From Rhodothermia bacterium (GTDB lineage: Bacteria > Bacteroidota > Rhodothermia > Balneolales > Balneolaceae), in the NCBI GenBank assembly GCA_030427885.1, contig JAUICM010000007.1:62001-126000 (forward strand): a DNA stretch of 64,000 nt. The letters are read 5' to 3'. Position 1 is the stretch's first letter. The number at the start of each line of letters is the position of its first letter. The position numbers and the translations under genes were made by a program. Positions 1 through 9,106 of the stretch are shown here, in pieces. The notes beneath the pieces are model-generated. The model worked only from the letters and a program-made list of their open reading frames with translations, had not been told where the DNA came from and made no database searches.

Positions 1-1
1 G

Positions 2-1210
2 GATGTACCTAAAGGAAAACTAGCTCATTATTTCGATTTCGTACATGCTAAAAATATGTTGCTCATTCCTTTTATAAATAAAGGAGAAACAGTGGCGATC
101 ACAGTTCTTGAAACTGAAAATGAAATCAACCTTCGGGCAATCAATGATCAGATTCATTCTTACAATAATGCACTGGTAAACGTACTGGATACTTATCTGG
201 AAATCGTTGATCTGCATGAACAGCAAAAGGAATGGGAAGAATATGAGCAATCTCTCAAAGCGCTGGACTACAGATTACACCGGGTTGATCTGCTGAGTAA
301 GATGCTGGAAGAAATGCAACTATTCCTGCCTAATGGGGGAGCATGTCTTATTTGTCCGGGTATGGAAAGCTGGAATCTGGTACTTAGTTCTAAATTTTCA
401 AAGAATCCACCTCTGCTAGGTCTTCAACTAGAAGAAAAAAGTGTGGCCTACGATGCAGTTGAAAAAGGAGAGCCTGTTTTCAGCATGCATTTCAATAACA
501 ACCCAAAGCTTATTTCCAGTAAAGAGAAGAGGACAGAGGGAGCCAGTTACGCCATTCCGATCCTGATACATGACCGGAGACAGGCCGTTGTACTCACCTA
601 CGATTCTGATCCTCTCACATATAAAGAATCGACTAAACACAAACTTTCGAATCTGGCCAGAATTGCTTCATTGTCTATTCAGTCTGTGGTAAAGAAAACG
701 GGAATGGCGGAGGAACTGCTTACTCAGAATTTCGGTGCATTTATGTCCGAAGTTTGGGAGAAATCCTTGGAGAATGAACTTCATAAAGTTAGAAAGGGAA
801 CCGATAAGCATACCTGGTTCGGGCTGATCTCACCGGATGAATTATCAAGTCTGAGAACACAATTCAGGTTGGAGGAGCTCCAGAAGATACAGCAGGATTT
901 CGTGAGCTTTTTGAATCCATCACTCCACGGAATACCCGGCTATGTGGGGTATAATTCGGATTATGTATACACCTTTATCATCCAAAGCGATAATGAAAAT
1001 GCAGTAGCTGAATGGATGGATAAAATTAAAGGCAGACTCGAGAATGGATTAAGGTTATCGTTTGGAGGAACGCTGAAGGTTTCTTTCAAAGCAGGATTTA
1101 CGAAACTCACACCTGATTTTAGCAATGCTTATCAGGTACTCACCAAAGCCAAACAGGCACTCAGCGAAGTTGTAAAGAACGAAGAACTGGAACTCTACGA
1201 AGCATCCTGA
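2..1210 (+). CDS. Partial GAF-like / degenerate GGDEF-like protein
   Basis: The reading frame is open to the left edge of the window, so the N-terminus is missing; the first internal ATG at 56 is not a convincing start. The middle part (roughly residues 80-215 counted from that ATG) looks like a GAF-type sensor fold, preceded by a helical stretch rich in Glu, Gln and Leu that could be a coiled coil. The last 130 residues resemble the end of a diguanylate cyclase domain: a 'LKVSFKAGFT' strand where the family has a SIGVA-like strand, followed by a helix with 'LTKAKQAL'. The GGDEF signature itself is absent (the equivalent region reads GYNSDYVYTF), so cyclase activity is unlikely. No signal peptide or membrane segment is visible. 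A role as a signalling or scaffold protein is inference; family assignment is weak. Confidence 0.5.
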   Translation, partial: DVPKGKLAHYFDFVHAKNMLLIPFINKGETVAITVLETENEINLRAINDQIHSYNNALVNVLDTYLEIVDLHEQQKEWEEYEQSLKALDYRLHRVDLLSKMLEEMQLFLPNGGACLICPGMESWNLVLSSKFSKNPPLLGLQLEEKSVAYDAVEKGEPVFSMHFNNNPKLISSKEKRTEGASYAIPILIHDRRQAVVLTYDSDPLTYKESTKHKLSNLARIASLSIQSVVKKTGMAEELLTQNFGAFMSEVWEKSLENELHKVRKGTDKHTWFGLISPDELSSLRTQFRLEELQKIQQDFVSFLNPSLHGIPGYVGYNSDYVYTFIIQSDNENAVAEWMDKIKGRLENGLRLSFGGTLKVSFKAGFTKLTPDFSNAYQVLTKAKQALSEVVKNEELELYEAS

Positions 1211-1297
1211 GAAAAAGTCTCCTCTTGGGAGTGGATTTAGAGGTGGGTTGAACTACATCAGGTTTAACAATTGTTTTAAATCCTCAGAAAAGTACTA

Positions 1298-2464
1298 ATG
1301 GGAAATTGTTACCTCATAATAATTGACGGACTCGGTATCGGAGCTCAGGAAGATGCCCATCTTTATGGGGATGAAGGAATGGATACGCTGGGACATGTAT
1401 CTGAACAAACCGGGGTTGAGCTCCCAAATCTTTCTAAGATGGGTATCGGAAATATCAAAGCACTTGCATCCATTCCCTCAACTGATTCTCCGTTAGCAGC
1501 ATATGGAAAAATGCGGGAAGTATCCGGCGGCAAAGATTCTACAACAGGACATTGGGAGATAGCAGGAATTCAACTGGAGAAACCATTCCCAACCTATCCG
1601 GAAGGATTTCCAAGATATCTGATCGATGAGTTTTGCCGCAAGATCGGTGTGGATGGGGTTTTGTGTAATCAGCCTTATTCAGGCACAGAAGTGATCCGGT
1701 GTTATGGAGAAGAGCACACCAAAACCGGAAAGCCCATAGTCTATACCTCAGCCGACAGCGTTTTCCAGGTTGCAACTCATGATAAGGTAACACCCATTGA
1801 AAAACTCTATGAATGGTGTGAGATAGCCCGGGAGCAGATCTGTGTGGGTAAGCATGAGGTGGGTAGGGTAATAGCACGTCCATTTAACGGTGAGCCAGGG
1901 TCTTTTGAACGCATATCAGATAAGCGACATGATTTCTCAGCTATCCCACCAAAAAATAATGTAGTGCAGCTCTTGTATGATTCGGGAGTAAGAACCTATT
2001 CCATCGGCAAGATCATTGATCTGTTTGCAGAGAAAGGTTTCACAGATTTCCAACGAACTAAGAATAATGCTGAAGGGATCAACGTACTTCTTGAGGTGAT
2101 GGATGAAGTTCAGGATACTTTTGTATTTGTGAACCTAATCGATACTGACCAGCTATATGGCCACCGCCTCAATCCGGAAGGTTATGCCGGAAGTTTAGAG
2201 GAATTTGATCAGGCGTTGCCTGATATCTTAGCTAAAATAAAAGAGGATGATCTGATGATCATAACCGGTGACCATGGCAATGATCCCTGTTCCACCTCAA
2301 CCGATCATTCCAGGGAGTTTGTGCCACTGCTGGTTTACCCAGTAGAAAAAGCGAAATGTGAAGATCTTGGAACAAGGGAAACTTTCAGTGATATAGCGGT
2401 TTCGGTATCAGAGTTTTTGGGAGGTACCGGAAAATTCCCCGGTTCGGGTTTTTTGAAACTGTAG
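1298..2464 (+). CDS. deoB: Phosphopentomutase
   Basis: This enzyme interconverts ribose-1-phosphate (or deoxyribose-1-phosphate) and the 5-phosphate in cytosolic nucleoside salvage. The 388-residue length is normal for DeoB. The alkaline-phosphatase-superfamily metal-site motifs are in place: DGLGIG near the N-terminus, the phospho-acceptor region KDSTTGHWE at about residue 85, and GDHGNDP...TDHSREFVP near residues 325-345. It starts with ATG 87 bp after the preceding gene and is followed by an 83 bp gap before an aminotransferase, so it may be a single gene or part of a loose operon. A short palindrome AACAATTGTT lies at 1266-1275 in the upstream gap. I see nothing unusual in the protein. 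Confidence 0.95.
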   Translation: MGNCYLIIIDGLGIGAQEDAHLYGDEGMDTLGHVSEQTGVELPNLSKMGIGNIKALASIPSTDSPLAAYGKMREVSGGKDSTTGHWEIAGIQLEKPFPTYPEGFPRYLIDEFCRKIGVDGVLCNQPYSGTEVIRCYGEEHTKTGKPIVYTSADSVFQVATHDKVTPIEKLYEWCEIAREQICVGKHEVGRVIARPFNGEPGSFERISDKRHDFSAIPPKNNVVQLLYDSGVRTYSIGKIIDLFAEKGFTDFQRTKNNAEGINVLLEVMDEVQDTFVFVNLIDTDQLYGHRLNPEGYAGSLEEFDQALPDILAKIKEDDLMIITGDHGNDPCSTSTDHSREFVPLLVYPVEKAKCEDLGTRETFSDIAVSVSEFLGGTGKFPGSGFLKL

Positions 2465-2547
2465 ATGGGATTTCGTTACTTTAAACTACTTACTCACTTC
2501 ACATCGCTTTATACTATTTAGTTGAATTCTCAATTAGTTCTGAGGAA

Positions 2548-3954
2548 ATGAAGTTGGATATAACTACTCCAGGGGAAAAACAAACATTGTCAGTTAAGCT
2601 CAAAGAAGATCAGTTTTTCAATGAGCTGAGAAAAAAAGAATATTCCAGACTTGACGAAAAAGGGCATGTGTATCTCGATTACACTGGAGGGAATTTATAC
2701 AGCAGTTCCCAGATTAACGCTCATTTCGATCTTCTGAAAGATCACACATTCGGAAATCCACATTCAACTAATCCTACATCACAGTTTGCTACAAAACTGG
2801 TTAACGATACCAGAAATGCGGTTCTGGATTTTTTCAATGCCCACGATTATTACTGTATTTTTACTCAGAATGCTTCGGGAGCATTGAAGATCGTAGGGGA
2901 ATGCTACCCATTTGATATGGATGGTGAATTGCTGCTACTAGCTGATAACCACAATTCAGTGAATGGAATCAGAGAGTACTGCAGCCGTAAAGCAGGTGCA
3001 TACGAATATATTCCGATCCAATATGAAGATCTTCATATTGATGCGGGTATTCTCGAAACAGCTCTGAATAAATTCCCCGGGAAGCAAAACAAACTGTTTG
3101 CATATCCTGCTCAAAGTAATGTTACCGGAATAAAACATGATCTTGGATGGGTTAAAAAGGCTCAGGATCAGGGTTGGGATGTGTTGCTGGATGCTGCTGC
3201 TTTTGTGCCTAGCTCAAAACTGGATCTGCAGGAAATAAGTCCTGATTTTGTATCAGTTTCCTTTTATAAGATCTTTGGCTATCCAACAGGAGTAGGGTGT
3301 TTATTGGTAAAAAAGTCAAAGTTCAACAAGTTGATAAAACCATGGTTTGCGGGTGGGACAGTTACACTCGCAGCAGTTAAAACCCCTCATCACTATCTTG
3401 CTCAGGATCATGAACGATTTGAAAACGGTACTGTTAGTTATCTGGATCTGCCGGCCATAAAAACAGGCCTGGATTATATTTCTGATATAGGCATGGGTCG
3501 TATAAGTGAGAGGGTGAAATCCCTGGCTGATTATCTGTATCATGAACTAAATAAAATAAATCATGATTCAGGTGAACCGGTAGTTCATATATTCGGTTCT
3601 GAAAACAGGGATGATGCCGGGGGGACCATGATCATGACGTTTTTTGACGCTGAGGCAAACCCAATACCATTTGAGAAGATCGAGGAACTTGCTAACGAAA
3701 GAATGATCTCGATCCGTTCAGGCTGCTTTTGCAATCCCGGGATTGATGAGATCAATAACTGCCTGACTACAGATGAACTTGCTAAGTATTTTTCAAGTAG
3801 GGATAGCGGGAATTATCAGGATATGATCTCCTATTTGAATAAAATGCGTGGAGCAACCAGGGTTTCTGTCGGATTGGCTACAACAAAGGCCGATCTTGAT
3901 AGCTATATTGAATTTGTTCGTGAGTTCAGAAACAGAAAAGAATTTTCAACCTGA
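2548..3954 (+). CDS. Class V aminotransferase-fold PLP enzyme, MoCo-sulfurase-like
   Basis: This is a fold-type I PLP enzyme of the class V aminotransferase/cysteine desulfurase group, 468 residues. The expected Schiff-base lysine is K241 in SFYKIFGYPTG, a motif shared with the N-terminal domain of molybdenum cofactor sulfurases. C393 and C395 in RSGCFCNPG sit where desulfurases carry the catalytic cysteine loop, so persulfide formation from cysteine is plausible. The MOSC domain of eukaryotic MoCo sulfurases is absent. The substrate cannot be told from the sequence and no molybdopterin gene is nearby. Its TGA stop (3952-3954) directly abuts the stop codon of the convergent sensor kinase gene. 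Confidence 0.8.
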   Translation: MKLDITTPGEKQTLSVKLKEDQFFNELRKKEYSRLDEKGHVYLDYTGGNLYSSSQINAHFDLLKDHTFGNPHSTNPTSQFATKLVNDTRNAVLDFFNAHDYYCIFTQNASGALKIVGECYPFDMDGELLLLADNHNSVNGIREYCSRKAGAYEYIPIQYEDLHIDAGILETALNKFPGKQNKLFAYPAQSNVTGIKHDLGWVKKAQDQGWDVLLDAAAFVPSSKLDLQEISPDFVSVSFYKIFGYPTGVGCLLVKKSKFNKLIKPWFAGGTVTLAAVKTPHHYLAQDHERFENGTVSYLDLPAIKTGLDYISDIGMGRISERVKSLADYLYHELNKINHDSGEPVVHIFGSENRDDAGGTMIMTFFDAEANPIPFEKIEELANERMISIRSGCFCNPGIDEINNCLTTDELAKYFSSRDSGNYQDMISYLNKMRGATRVSVGLATTKADLDSYIEFVREFRNRKEFST

Positions 3955-6279
3955 TTAAAGAGCAGAAACCTCCATCTCTGATCCATTCATGCAATCATAA
4001 ATAGTCTTGATTAGCACAGCTTGTTTATAAGGTTTGGGAATGTAACCATTCATGCCGGCATCAAAGCATTTATTGATTTCAGACTTAAAGAGACTGGCAG
4101 TCATAGCAATAATTGGGGTGGGTAGTTTACCGGTTTGGTTTTCGAGTTCTCGGATCTTTTTGGTGGTGGAATAGCCATCCATTTCAGACATCTGGATATC
4201 CATAAGTATCAGGTCAAAATTATTATATTCATAATGTTTAATGGCACTTTCTCCATTTGGGGCAATAGTGATCTGTACTTTAGGGATGTACCATTCCAGG
4301 TCATCTTTGGCAACCATTACATTGAATTCATTGTCTTCCACAAGAAGTACATGTAATCCGGATAGCTGATCTCCAATTCTTTTAAGTTCATCATCACCAA
4401 CAGAAGGGATATTAATTTCCACGGATTCAGGGATGAGAACAGGGATGGTGAAGCAGAATATGCTTCCTTGTTCAGGCTTTCTCTCCAGCCAGATCCTGCC
4501 ACCAAGCAGTTCGGTGATTTGTTTCGAAATACTTAATCCAAGTCCGGTTCCTTTGATACTTGAATTTCCGGATGATTTACCCTGTTCAAAAGTAGAGAAA
4601 ATGGTGTCAATATCACTTTCGTTAATACCACTTCCTGTGTCCTCAACTTTAAACTGTAAAATTTGCTCTTCTTCCTTGTATGAGATACCAATGGTTATTA
4701 CCCCGGTTTCAGTGAATTTTATGGCATTTCCAACCAGATTCAAAAGAACCTGGGTAAGTCTTGCTGGGTCAGTAAGAATATGAGATGGGATGTTTTCAGG
4801 AAGGTCAGTTTCCATGGAAAGTCCTTTATCTTCAGCTTTAAATTTCAGGATCTTGGTAACTCCTTCGATCAATTCAACAGGATCAGTGATGCTTTGCAGT
4901 ATCTCCAGCTTTCCGGATTCCATTTTTGCCAGGTCGAGAATATCATTTATCAGGACAAGAAGGTTATCAGAACTTTGCTTCATGGCATCAAGGAAGGGTT
5001 CCTGTTCCTTTGAATATTCCTTTCTCTGCAGTGAATTTAACATCCCTGAAATGGCGTGCATTGGGGTTCTTATCTCGTGACTCATATTTGCCAGAAACTG
5101 CTCCTTATATTTCTCAGAGCGTTCGGCACGTTCTTTCTGTCTTTGTATCTCCTGATTTTGCTCACGAATCAACTTTAATCTGCTTAGAATAAATGTAATT
5201 ACAATGATCAACCCAAGTAATCCAATTACTGATACCACGATCACCAGGCGCTGGGAAGCAAGCTTTTGTTCTGCAAGTTGTTCCTGAAGAGCCATTTTTT
5301 CTTCTGCCATTCTTGAATTAGCCTCCCCGAAGGCCAGAACATTTTTAATTGAACTTTCAGAGGGGCTTTCATCAATAAAAAGTCGATAAAAATGCAGAGC
5401 ATCCTCAAAATTGTTATTTGCTGCACTAGCCAGATACAGGCTGTAATTCACAGCAGTTTTTTCATTGACCAGATTATGGGTCTCCAACAACTCTTTTGCT
5501 ATAGTGGCATATTTAAGAGCTGAATCTGGTTCGTTCATATCGATAAATACCTCTGAGATCTTAGCATATATAAATGTGATACCTTCTACACTTGATTCTG
5601 GTGTGATACTTAAAAATCCATGTTCCAGTGCTTTTCTATATTCCCCTGTTTCTTTATAAAAAGTGAAATAAAATTGATGGACACGCCATTTGTAATAGTT
5701 ACTTCCGAGCAACGCAGTTTCAGTCTCGTACTGTTTAATGAGATCCAAGGACTTATTATAGTTTCCAATGGGATCAGCTTTGATAAGACCATCGGCTAGA
5801 AAAAGTGTAAAATCTCTTTCTGGGAGGTCAGGTGGGGGTTGTATTGAAATTATCGCTTTCCTGTAATATTCAGCACCTCGCACATAATCACCAAGATTTA
5901 AATGATGGTAACCCAATGATCCATATACACGAGAACTAATATCCATTGCTGTTTTACTTTCAGGAAATTTCTCAATCAAATATTCAAGTTCAAGCAGCCG
6001 TTCATACCTGCGTGGAAGATCAACTCTTTGGTTATGTATTTCCATTAGTTGATAGGTCAACCGTATTTGTGTATCACTTTTGTTTTGGGCAGCGAAATAT
6101 TGAATACTATCCTGGTATGTATCAATGAATCGCTCATAAATCTCATTATCCAGGTTAACCCAATATTCAGTATCTCTCCAATTAGAGATTATCGGCTCAA
6201 TATTCTGACTTGATCCCCGGTCAGGAAACAGAACAATAATAAAGAGCAGGAAACAGATATATTTAGATCTAGCCGGCAT
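3955..6279 (-). CDS. TPR-containing hybrid sensor histidine kinase/response regulator
   Basis: The protein is predicted to sense through a periplasmic helical-repeat domain and start a phosphorelay. From the ATG at 6279 it has 774 residues: a signal peptide (CFLLFIIVLFP), TPR-like helical repeats to about residue 320, a coiled stretch, a membrane segment near 345-365 (VIGLLGLIIVITFIL), HisKA with H401 in SHEIRTPMH, HATPase_c with NAIKFTETG, DTGSGI and GTGLGLS, and a C-terminal receiver with D694 in LMDIQM and the KP motif. A longer frame opens at 6342, but the 6279 start places the signal peptide at the N-terminus and overlaps the upstream regulator gene by 11 bp, suggesting translational coupling. 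It is the last gene of an Hpt-LytTR-kinase operon. Confidence 0.88.
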   Translation of the reverse strand: MPARSKYICFLLFIIVLFPDRGSSQNIEPIISNWRDTEYWVNLDNEIYERFIDTYQDSIQYFAAQNKSDTQIRLTYQLMEIHNQRVDLPRRYERLLELEYLIEKFPESKTAMDISSRVYGSLGYHHLNLGDYVRGAEYYRKAIISIQPPPDLPERDFTLFLADGLIKADPIGNYNKSLDLIKQYETETALLGSNYYKWRVHQFYFTFYKETGEYRKALEHGFLSITPESSVEGITFIYAKISEVFIDMNEPDSALKYATIAKELLETHNLVNEKTAVNYSLYLASAANNNFEDALHFYRLFIDESPSESSIKNVLAFGEANSRMAEEKMALQEQLAEQKLASQRLVIVVSVIGLLGLIIVITFILSRLKLIREQNQEIQRQKERAERSEKYKEQFLANMSHEIRTPMHAISGMLNSLQRKEYSKEQEPFLDAMKQSSDNLLVLINDILDLAKMESGKLEILQSITDPVELIEGVTKILKFKAEDKGLSMETDLPENIPSHILTDPARLTQVLLNLVGNAIKFTETGVITIGISYKEEEQILQFKVEDTGSGINESDIDTIFSTFEQGKSSGNSSIKGTGLGLSISKQITELLGGRIWLERKPEQGSIFCFTIPVLIPESVEINIPSVGDDELKRIGDQLSGLHVLLVEDNEFNVMVAKDDLEWYIPKVQITIAPNGESAIKHYEYNNFDLILMDIQMSEMDGYSTTKKIRELENQTGKLPTPIIAMTASLFKSEINKCFDAGMNGYIPKPYKQAVLIKTIYDCMNGSEMEVSAL

Positions 6280-7042
6280 TGAGATCAAACCATTCTTTGA
6301 ATTCTGTTTTTCTTCGTCTGGAGATAGGAAGTTGAGTACCACTTACTAATTCAATATGGTCATTGTTAGTGGTACGCCGGATATATAATTTATTTATCAG
6401 GTGTGATTTATGGATCCTGAAAAAACCTTTTCCATCCAACATCATTTCGATATCACTCAGAGTTTTAGAAACAAGTTCTTTTTTACCAGAGCTGAGGTGG
6501 ATAATACTGTAATTTCGGTCTCCTTCAATACGTGAGATCAGACCCACTTTCATGATCAACTCTCCGTTCTGGGTTTGAAGAATTAATTCATGATCTGCAA
6601 TATTGGGTTCATGATAATTTTTAACGGCTAACGGAACTGGGTTTGTTGAGTTTGATATCTGTTGTTGCTTAAATCGTTGAATAGCAATTTTCAATTCTTC
6701 CAGATCAAAAGGCTTAAGAAGATAGTCGAGTGCATTAAAGCGTATTGCTTTGATAGCATAATGGCTGTAAGAAGTAATGAAGATCGTTCTGAAATCAATT
6801 TTGGGTATTTGGGAAAGCATTTCAAAACCTGTCATGTCCGACATTTCTACATCTAAAAAAATAAGCTCTGGCTTGAACTCTTGAACTTTTTTTATGCCCT
6901 CTGATCCTGAATTAGCGATACTTAGAATTTTGACTTCTGGAAAGTGCTGCGAAAGTTTATCCTTTAGCAGGTCATGAATAAATGGATCATCATCGATGAT
7001 CAGGCAGTGTATTGAACCTCTTATGTCCCCATTATTTTTCAA
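6269..7042 (-). CDS. LytTR-family response regulator
   Basis: This DNA-binding response regulator has 257 residues. The receiver domain has the acidic pocket IIDDDP (residues 15-20), phospho-acceptor D64 in LIFLDVEM, and the conserved LKPFD lysine near residue 114. The C-terminal LytTR domain is recognisable from ISRIEGDRNYS, FFRIHKSHLIN and LPISRRRK. Its start overlaps the Hpt gene by 11 bp and its end overlaps the hybrid kinase by 11 bp, so the three are almost certainly co-translated. It is the natural output of the relay. A tandem repeat resembling LytTR sites lies about 90 bp upstream of the operon. Confidence 0.92.
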   Translation of the reverse strand: MKNNGDIRGSIHCLIIDDDPFIHDLLKDKLSQHFPEVKILSIANSGSEGIKKVQEFKPELIFLDVEMSDMTGFEMLSQIPKIDFRTIFITSYSHYAIKAIRFNALDYLLKPFDLEELKIAIQRFKQQQISNSTNPVPLAVKNYHEPNIADHELILQTQNGELIMKVGLISRIEGDRNYSIIHLSSGKKELVSKTLSDIEMMLDGKGFFRIHKSHLINKLYIRRTTNNDHIELVSGTQLPISRRRKTEFKEWFDLNAG

Positions 7043-7400
7043 AGTGATCCCGAATGATCCTGTTTATTTCTTCTGTAGCCCCTTCTAGCTTAATTAAAAT
7101 ATTTTTTACGATTGATTCCAGTTCATTCAAAGAAATGACTTGGTATTCTAACTCCAGTCTTTGTATGGGGATAAGCACATCGGGGATTCCAAAAAACTGG
7201 AGCTGGGGACTCATATTGTGGAGTATCTGCCTTACCTGGACCCGGTCACCATCAGCGAGTTTGTGCTTGAGGTTTTCAATTCTTTGAGGGATCAATTCCT
7301 GAAACTGTACGAGATACCGGTACATTTTCTTCTCATCACCTCTTGAGATGTCTATCAGGTTGATGGGATTAATAAATTTTGTATTCCAGTTTACTTCCAT
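7032..7400 (-). CDS. Histidine phosphotransfer (Hpt) domain protein
   Basis: This 122-residue all-helical protein carries the Hpt signature around H61 in RQILHNMSPQLQFFG, equivalent to the usual AHTLKG helix. It probably passes phosphate between the receiver of the hybrid kinase encoded two genes downstream and the LytTR regulator encoded between them. It is the first gene of the operon and overlaps the regulator by 11 bp. The assignment rests on the single motif, the size, the helical content and the neighbours. The second conserved Hpt position, usually Lys three residues after His, is here Ser or Pro, so phosphotransfer needs testing. Confidence 0.72.
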   Translation of the reverse strand: MEVNWNTKFINPINLIDISRGDEKKMYRYLVQFQELIPQRIENLKHKLADGDRVQVRQILHNMSPQLQFFGIPDVLIPIQRLELEYQVISLNELESIVKNILIKLEGATEEINRIIRDHFEK

Positions 7401-7486
7401 TCAAAGTGCTTTTTTGACTCAACTAAAGTATAGAATCCTGAAAGAGTATCCTCATAAACTGATCCTGCGGTAAGAATATCCTTGGT

Positions 7487-7510
7487 AACCGTTCGATCAA
7501 CCGTTTGATT
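7487..7510. promoter_or_regulatory. Tandem direct repeat resembling LytTR/AlgR sites
   Basis: Two 12 bp units lie head to tail: AACCGTTCGATC and AACCGTTTGATT. The core ACCGTTCG closely matches the published LytTR/AlgR-type site (ACCGTTCGTC; general form WMMGTTNRK). The repeat is in the divergent spacer between the Hpt-LytTR-kinase operon (start 7400) and the T9SS cargo gene (start 7600), so it could serve either or both. The 12 bp period is shorter than the 21-22 bp usual for LytTR dimers. Function is inferred. Confidence 0.5.
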
Positions 7511-7599
7511 AATGATAACTCCGAAAGATAAGACACGATTGGGCTTTTATGATTCGTGTGATACAATCAATGGTATAAAAAAACCATAATGCAAAATAA

Positions 7600-8919
7600 A
7601 TGGGTATGAATATGAATAAAATCGCTACAAGAATACGGTTAATATTGGTTCTGGCTTTCGCTGTAACGATAGTGAGTAATGCATTTGCTCAAAGCCATAC
7701 AAAGTTAAAAAAAGAACTGGATTACACTTCTAAAGGTACACTGAGCTGGTATTTAAAAAATATGAAAGATGTCTCAAGTGGAGTACCGGGAATGTTCAAA
7801 TCTGTTTCGGACAATAACCTTAACGAGGTTTCAACCGAGTTTCTGGATGTGGGATCGTGGATAGATGAAAGTGTTGCTGAATATAGCTACAGTAACGACC
7901 GGAAAACTATAACGATTACTATGCAGGTTTTGAACTGGGATACATTTGTAATGGAACCCGGAGGCACTATCGTTCTGGTTTTGAATGATGAAGGTTATCC
8001 TGTTTCATACACTCAAACCTATGAAACCGGTTCAAGTACTACTACTTTTAGTTTTGATGAAAATGAAAGGGTATCCAAGATCGAAATGGTGGATGATTTT
8101 GAATATGATGACGGGTATACCGTCGATTTTACAAGTACAACAAATCATAACTATATAACAGAAGATTCTGTCGAGTGGACCTCAGTGGATAATTTTAATG
8201 GGGATATATCCAATTACTCCGGTTATTACTTAAACAAGGATGGAAACTATATAGAGGTAAATAAATTTGTTCAGGAGAGTGAGTTGATCGTAAATACTGC
8301 TACCTATTACAATACAAGCATGAATGATATGCTGAAGCATTATTTTGATGATCTGTATATAATAGGTAGCTATACTACTCTCAAAGTTGGCAGTGAAGCT
8401 ACGAGACCATATATAAGAAATATTCTGGTTGAAGAAGATGGCAAGCCAAAAACAAGGACATTCGAATATTATCATGTTGAGGACGGTATTGAACCACACT
8501 GGGATTCCTGGTGGAGAACAACAGTAATGTATGATGGAGATACAGTAACCGGATTGTTTGATGCTTCATACGAAGAGGAAGGATGGGGCCCAACAGATTA
8601 CAGGAAGCATTTTACCTACAATGCTGCTTTATCTACAGAAGAAAGCGAAGAAATACAAGGATTTGAACTTCAGCAAAACTTTCCAAACCCATTCAATCCG
8701 GCTACAACCATTAATTATTCTCTCAGCTCAGCAGGGATGGTTAACCTCAAGGTATATAATGTGCTGGGCATGGAAGTGGCTGACCTGGTAAATGAGTTCA
8801 GATCACAAGGCAGTCATCAGGTGAAATTTAATGCATCAGATCTGCCAACAGGGTTGTACTACTATACATTAACCACAAATGGTAAAACTCAATCAAAAAC
8901 GATGATTTTGATGAAGTAA
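7600..8919 (+). CDS. Secreted protein with T9SS C-terminal sorting domain
   Basis: This 439-residue protein is likely exported through the Sec system and then the type IX system. It begins with a signal peptide ending near NAFAQ (ATGs at 7600, 7606 and 7612 are all possible; the context does not decide). The central 330 residues are beta-rich and acidic with no recognised catalytic motif. The last 85 residues form a typical type A sorting domain: FELQQNFPNPFNPATTI, VYNVLGMEV, LPTGLYYY and a final MILMK. The matching translocon subunit SprA is encoded at 46636-53931. A strong terminator follows. A LytTR-like tandem repeat lies 90 bp upstream, so the adjacent relay may control it. Confidence 0.85.
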   Translation: MGMNMNKIATRIRLILVLAFAVTIVSNAFAQSHTKLKKELDYTSKGTLSWYLKNMKDVSSGVPGMFKSVSDNNLNEVSTEFLDVGSWIDESVAEYSYSNDRKTITITMQVLNWDTFVMEPGGTIVLVLNDEGYPVSYTQTYETGSSTTTFSFDENERVSKIEMVDDFEYDDGYTVDFTSTTNHNYITEDSVEWTSVDNFNGDISNYSGYYLNKDGNYIEVNKFVQESELIVNTATYYNTSMNDMLKHYFDDLYIIGSYTTLKVGSEATRPYIRNILVEEDGKPKTRTFEYYHVEDGIEPHWDSWWRTTVMYDGDTVTGLFDASYEEEGWGPTDYRKHFTYNAALSTEESEEIQGFELQQNFPNPFNPATTINYSLSSAGMVNLKVYNVLGMEVADLVNEFRSQGSHQVKFNASDLPTGLYYYTLTTNGKTQSKTMILMK

Positions 8920-8946
8920 ACTGGCTTTTTCATGTACAAAACCAAA

Positions 8947-8980
8947 ACCCTGTCATCCGGCTGATGACAGGGTTTTTTAT
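8947..8980 (+). terminator. Intrinsic terminator of the T9SS cargo gene
   Basis: A perfect 11 bp stem, ACCCTGTCATC / GATGACAGGGT, with a 5 nt loop is followed by a run of T. It lies 27 bp after the stop codon. Confidence 0.9.
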
Positions 8981-9106
8981 GAATGGGAGTTAAACTTCTC
9001 ACACAATAAGCCTTACTGAAAGTGGTTTAAAACCTGAACCGGGCAAATGATGCAAGATATTTGTATATTAACCAGGTTATGTAGTATTAAAGAAGTAAGA
9101 GTAGTT

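Noticed and set aside
4433-5192. Plus-strand frames of 77-116 codons inside the hybrid kinase gene
   Set aside because: They lie opposite well-conserved HisKA and HATPase sequence and show no domain of their own.
6280-6342. Longer N-terminus for the hybrid kinase
   Set aside because: It would place 21 charged residues before the signal peptide and lengthen the overlap with the LytTR gene from 11 to 74 bp.
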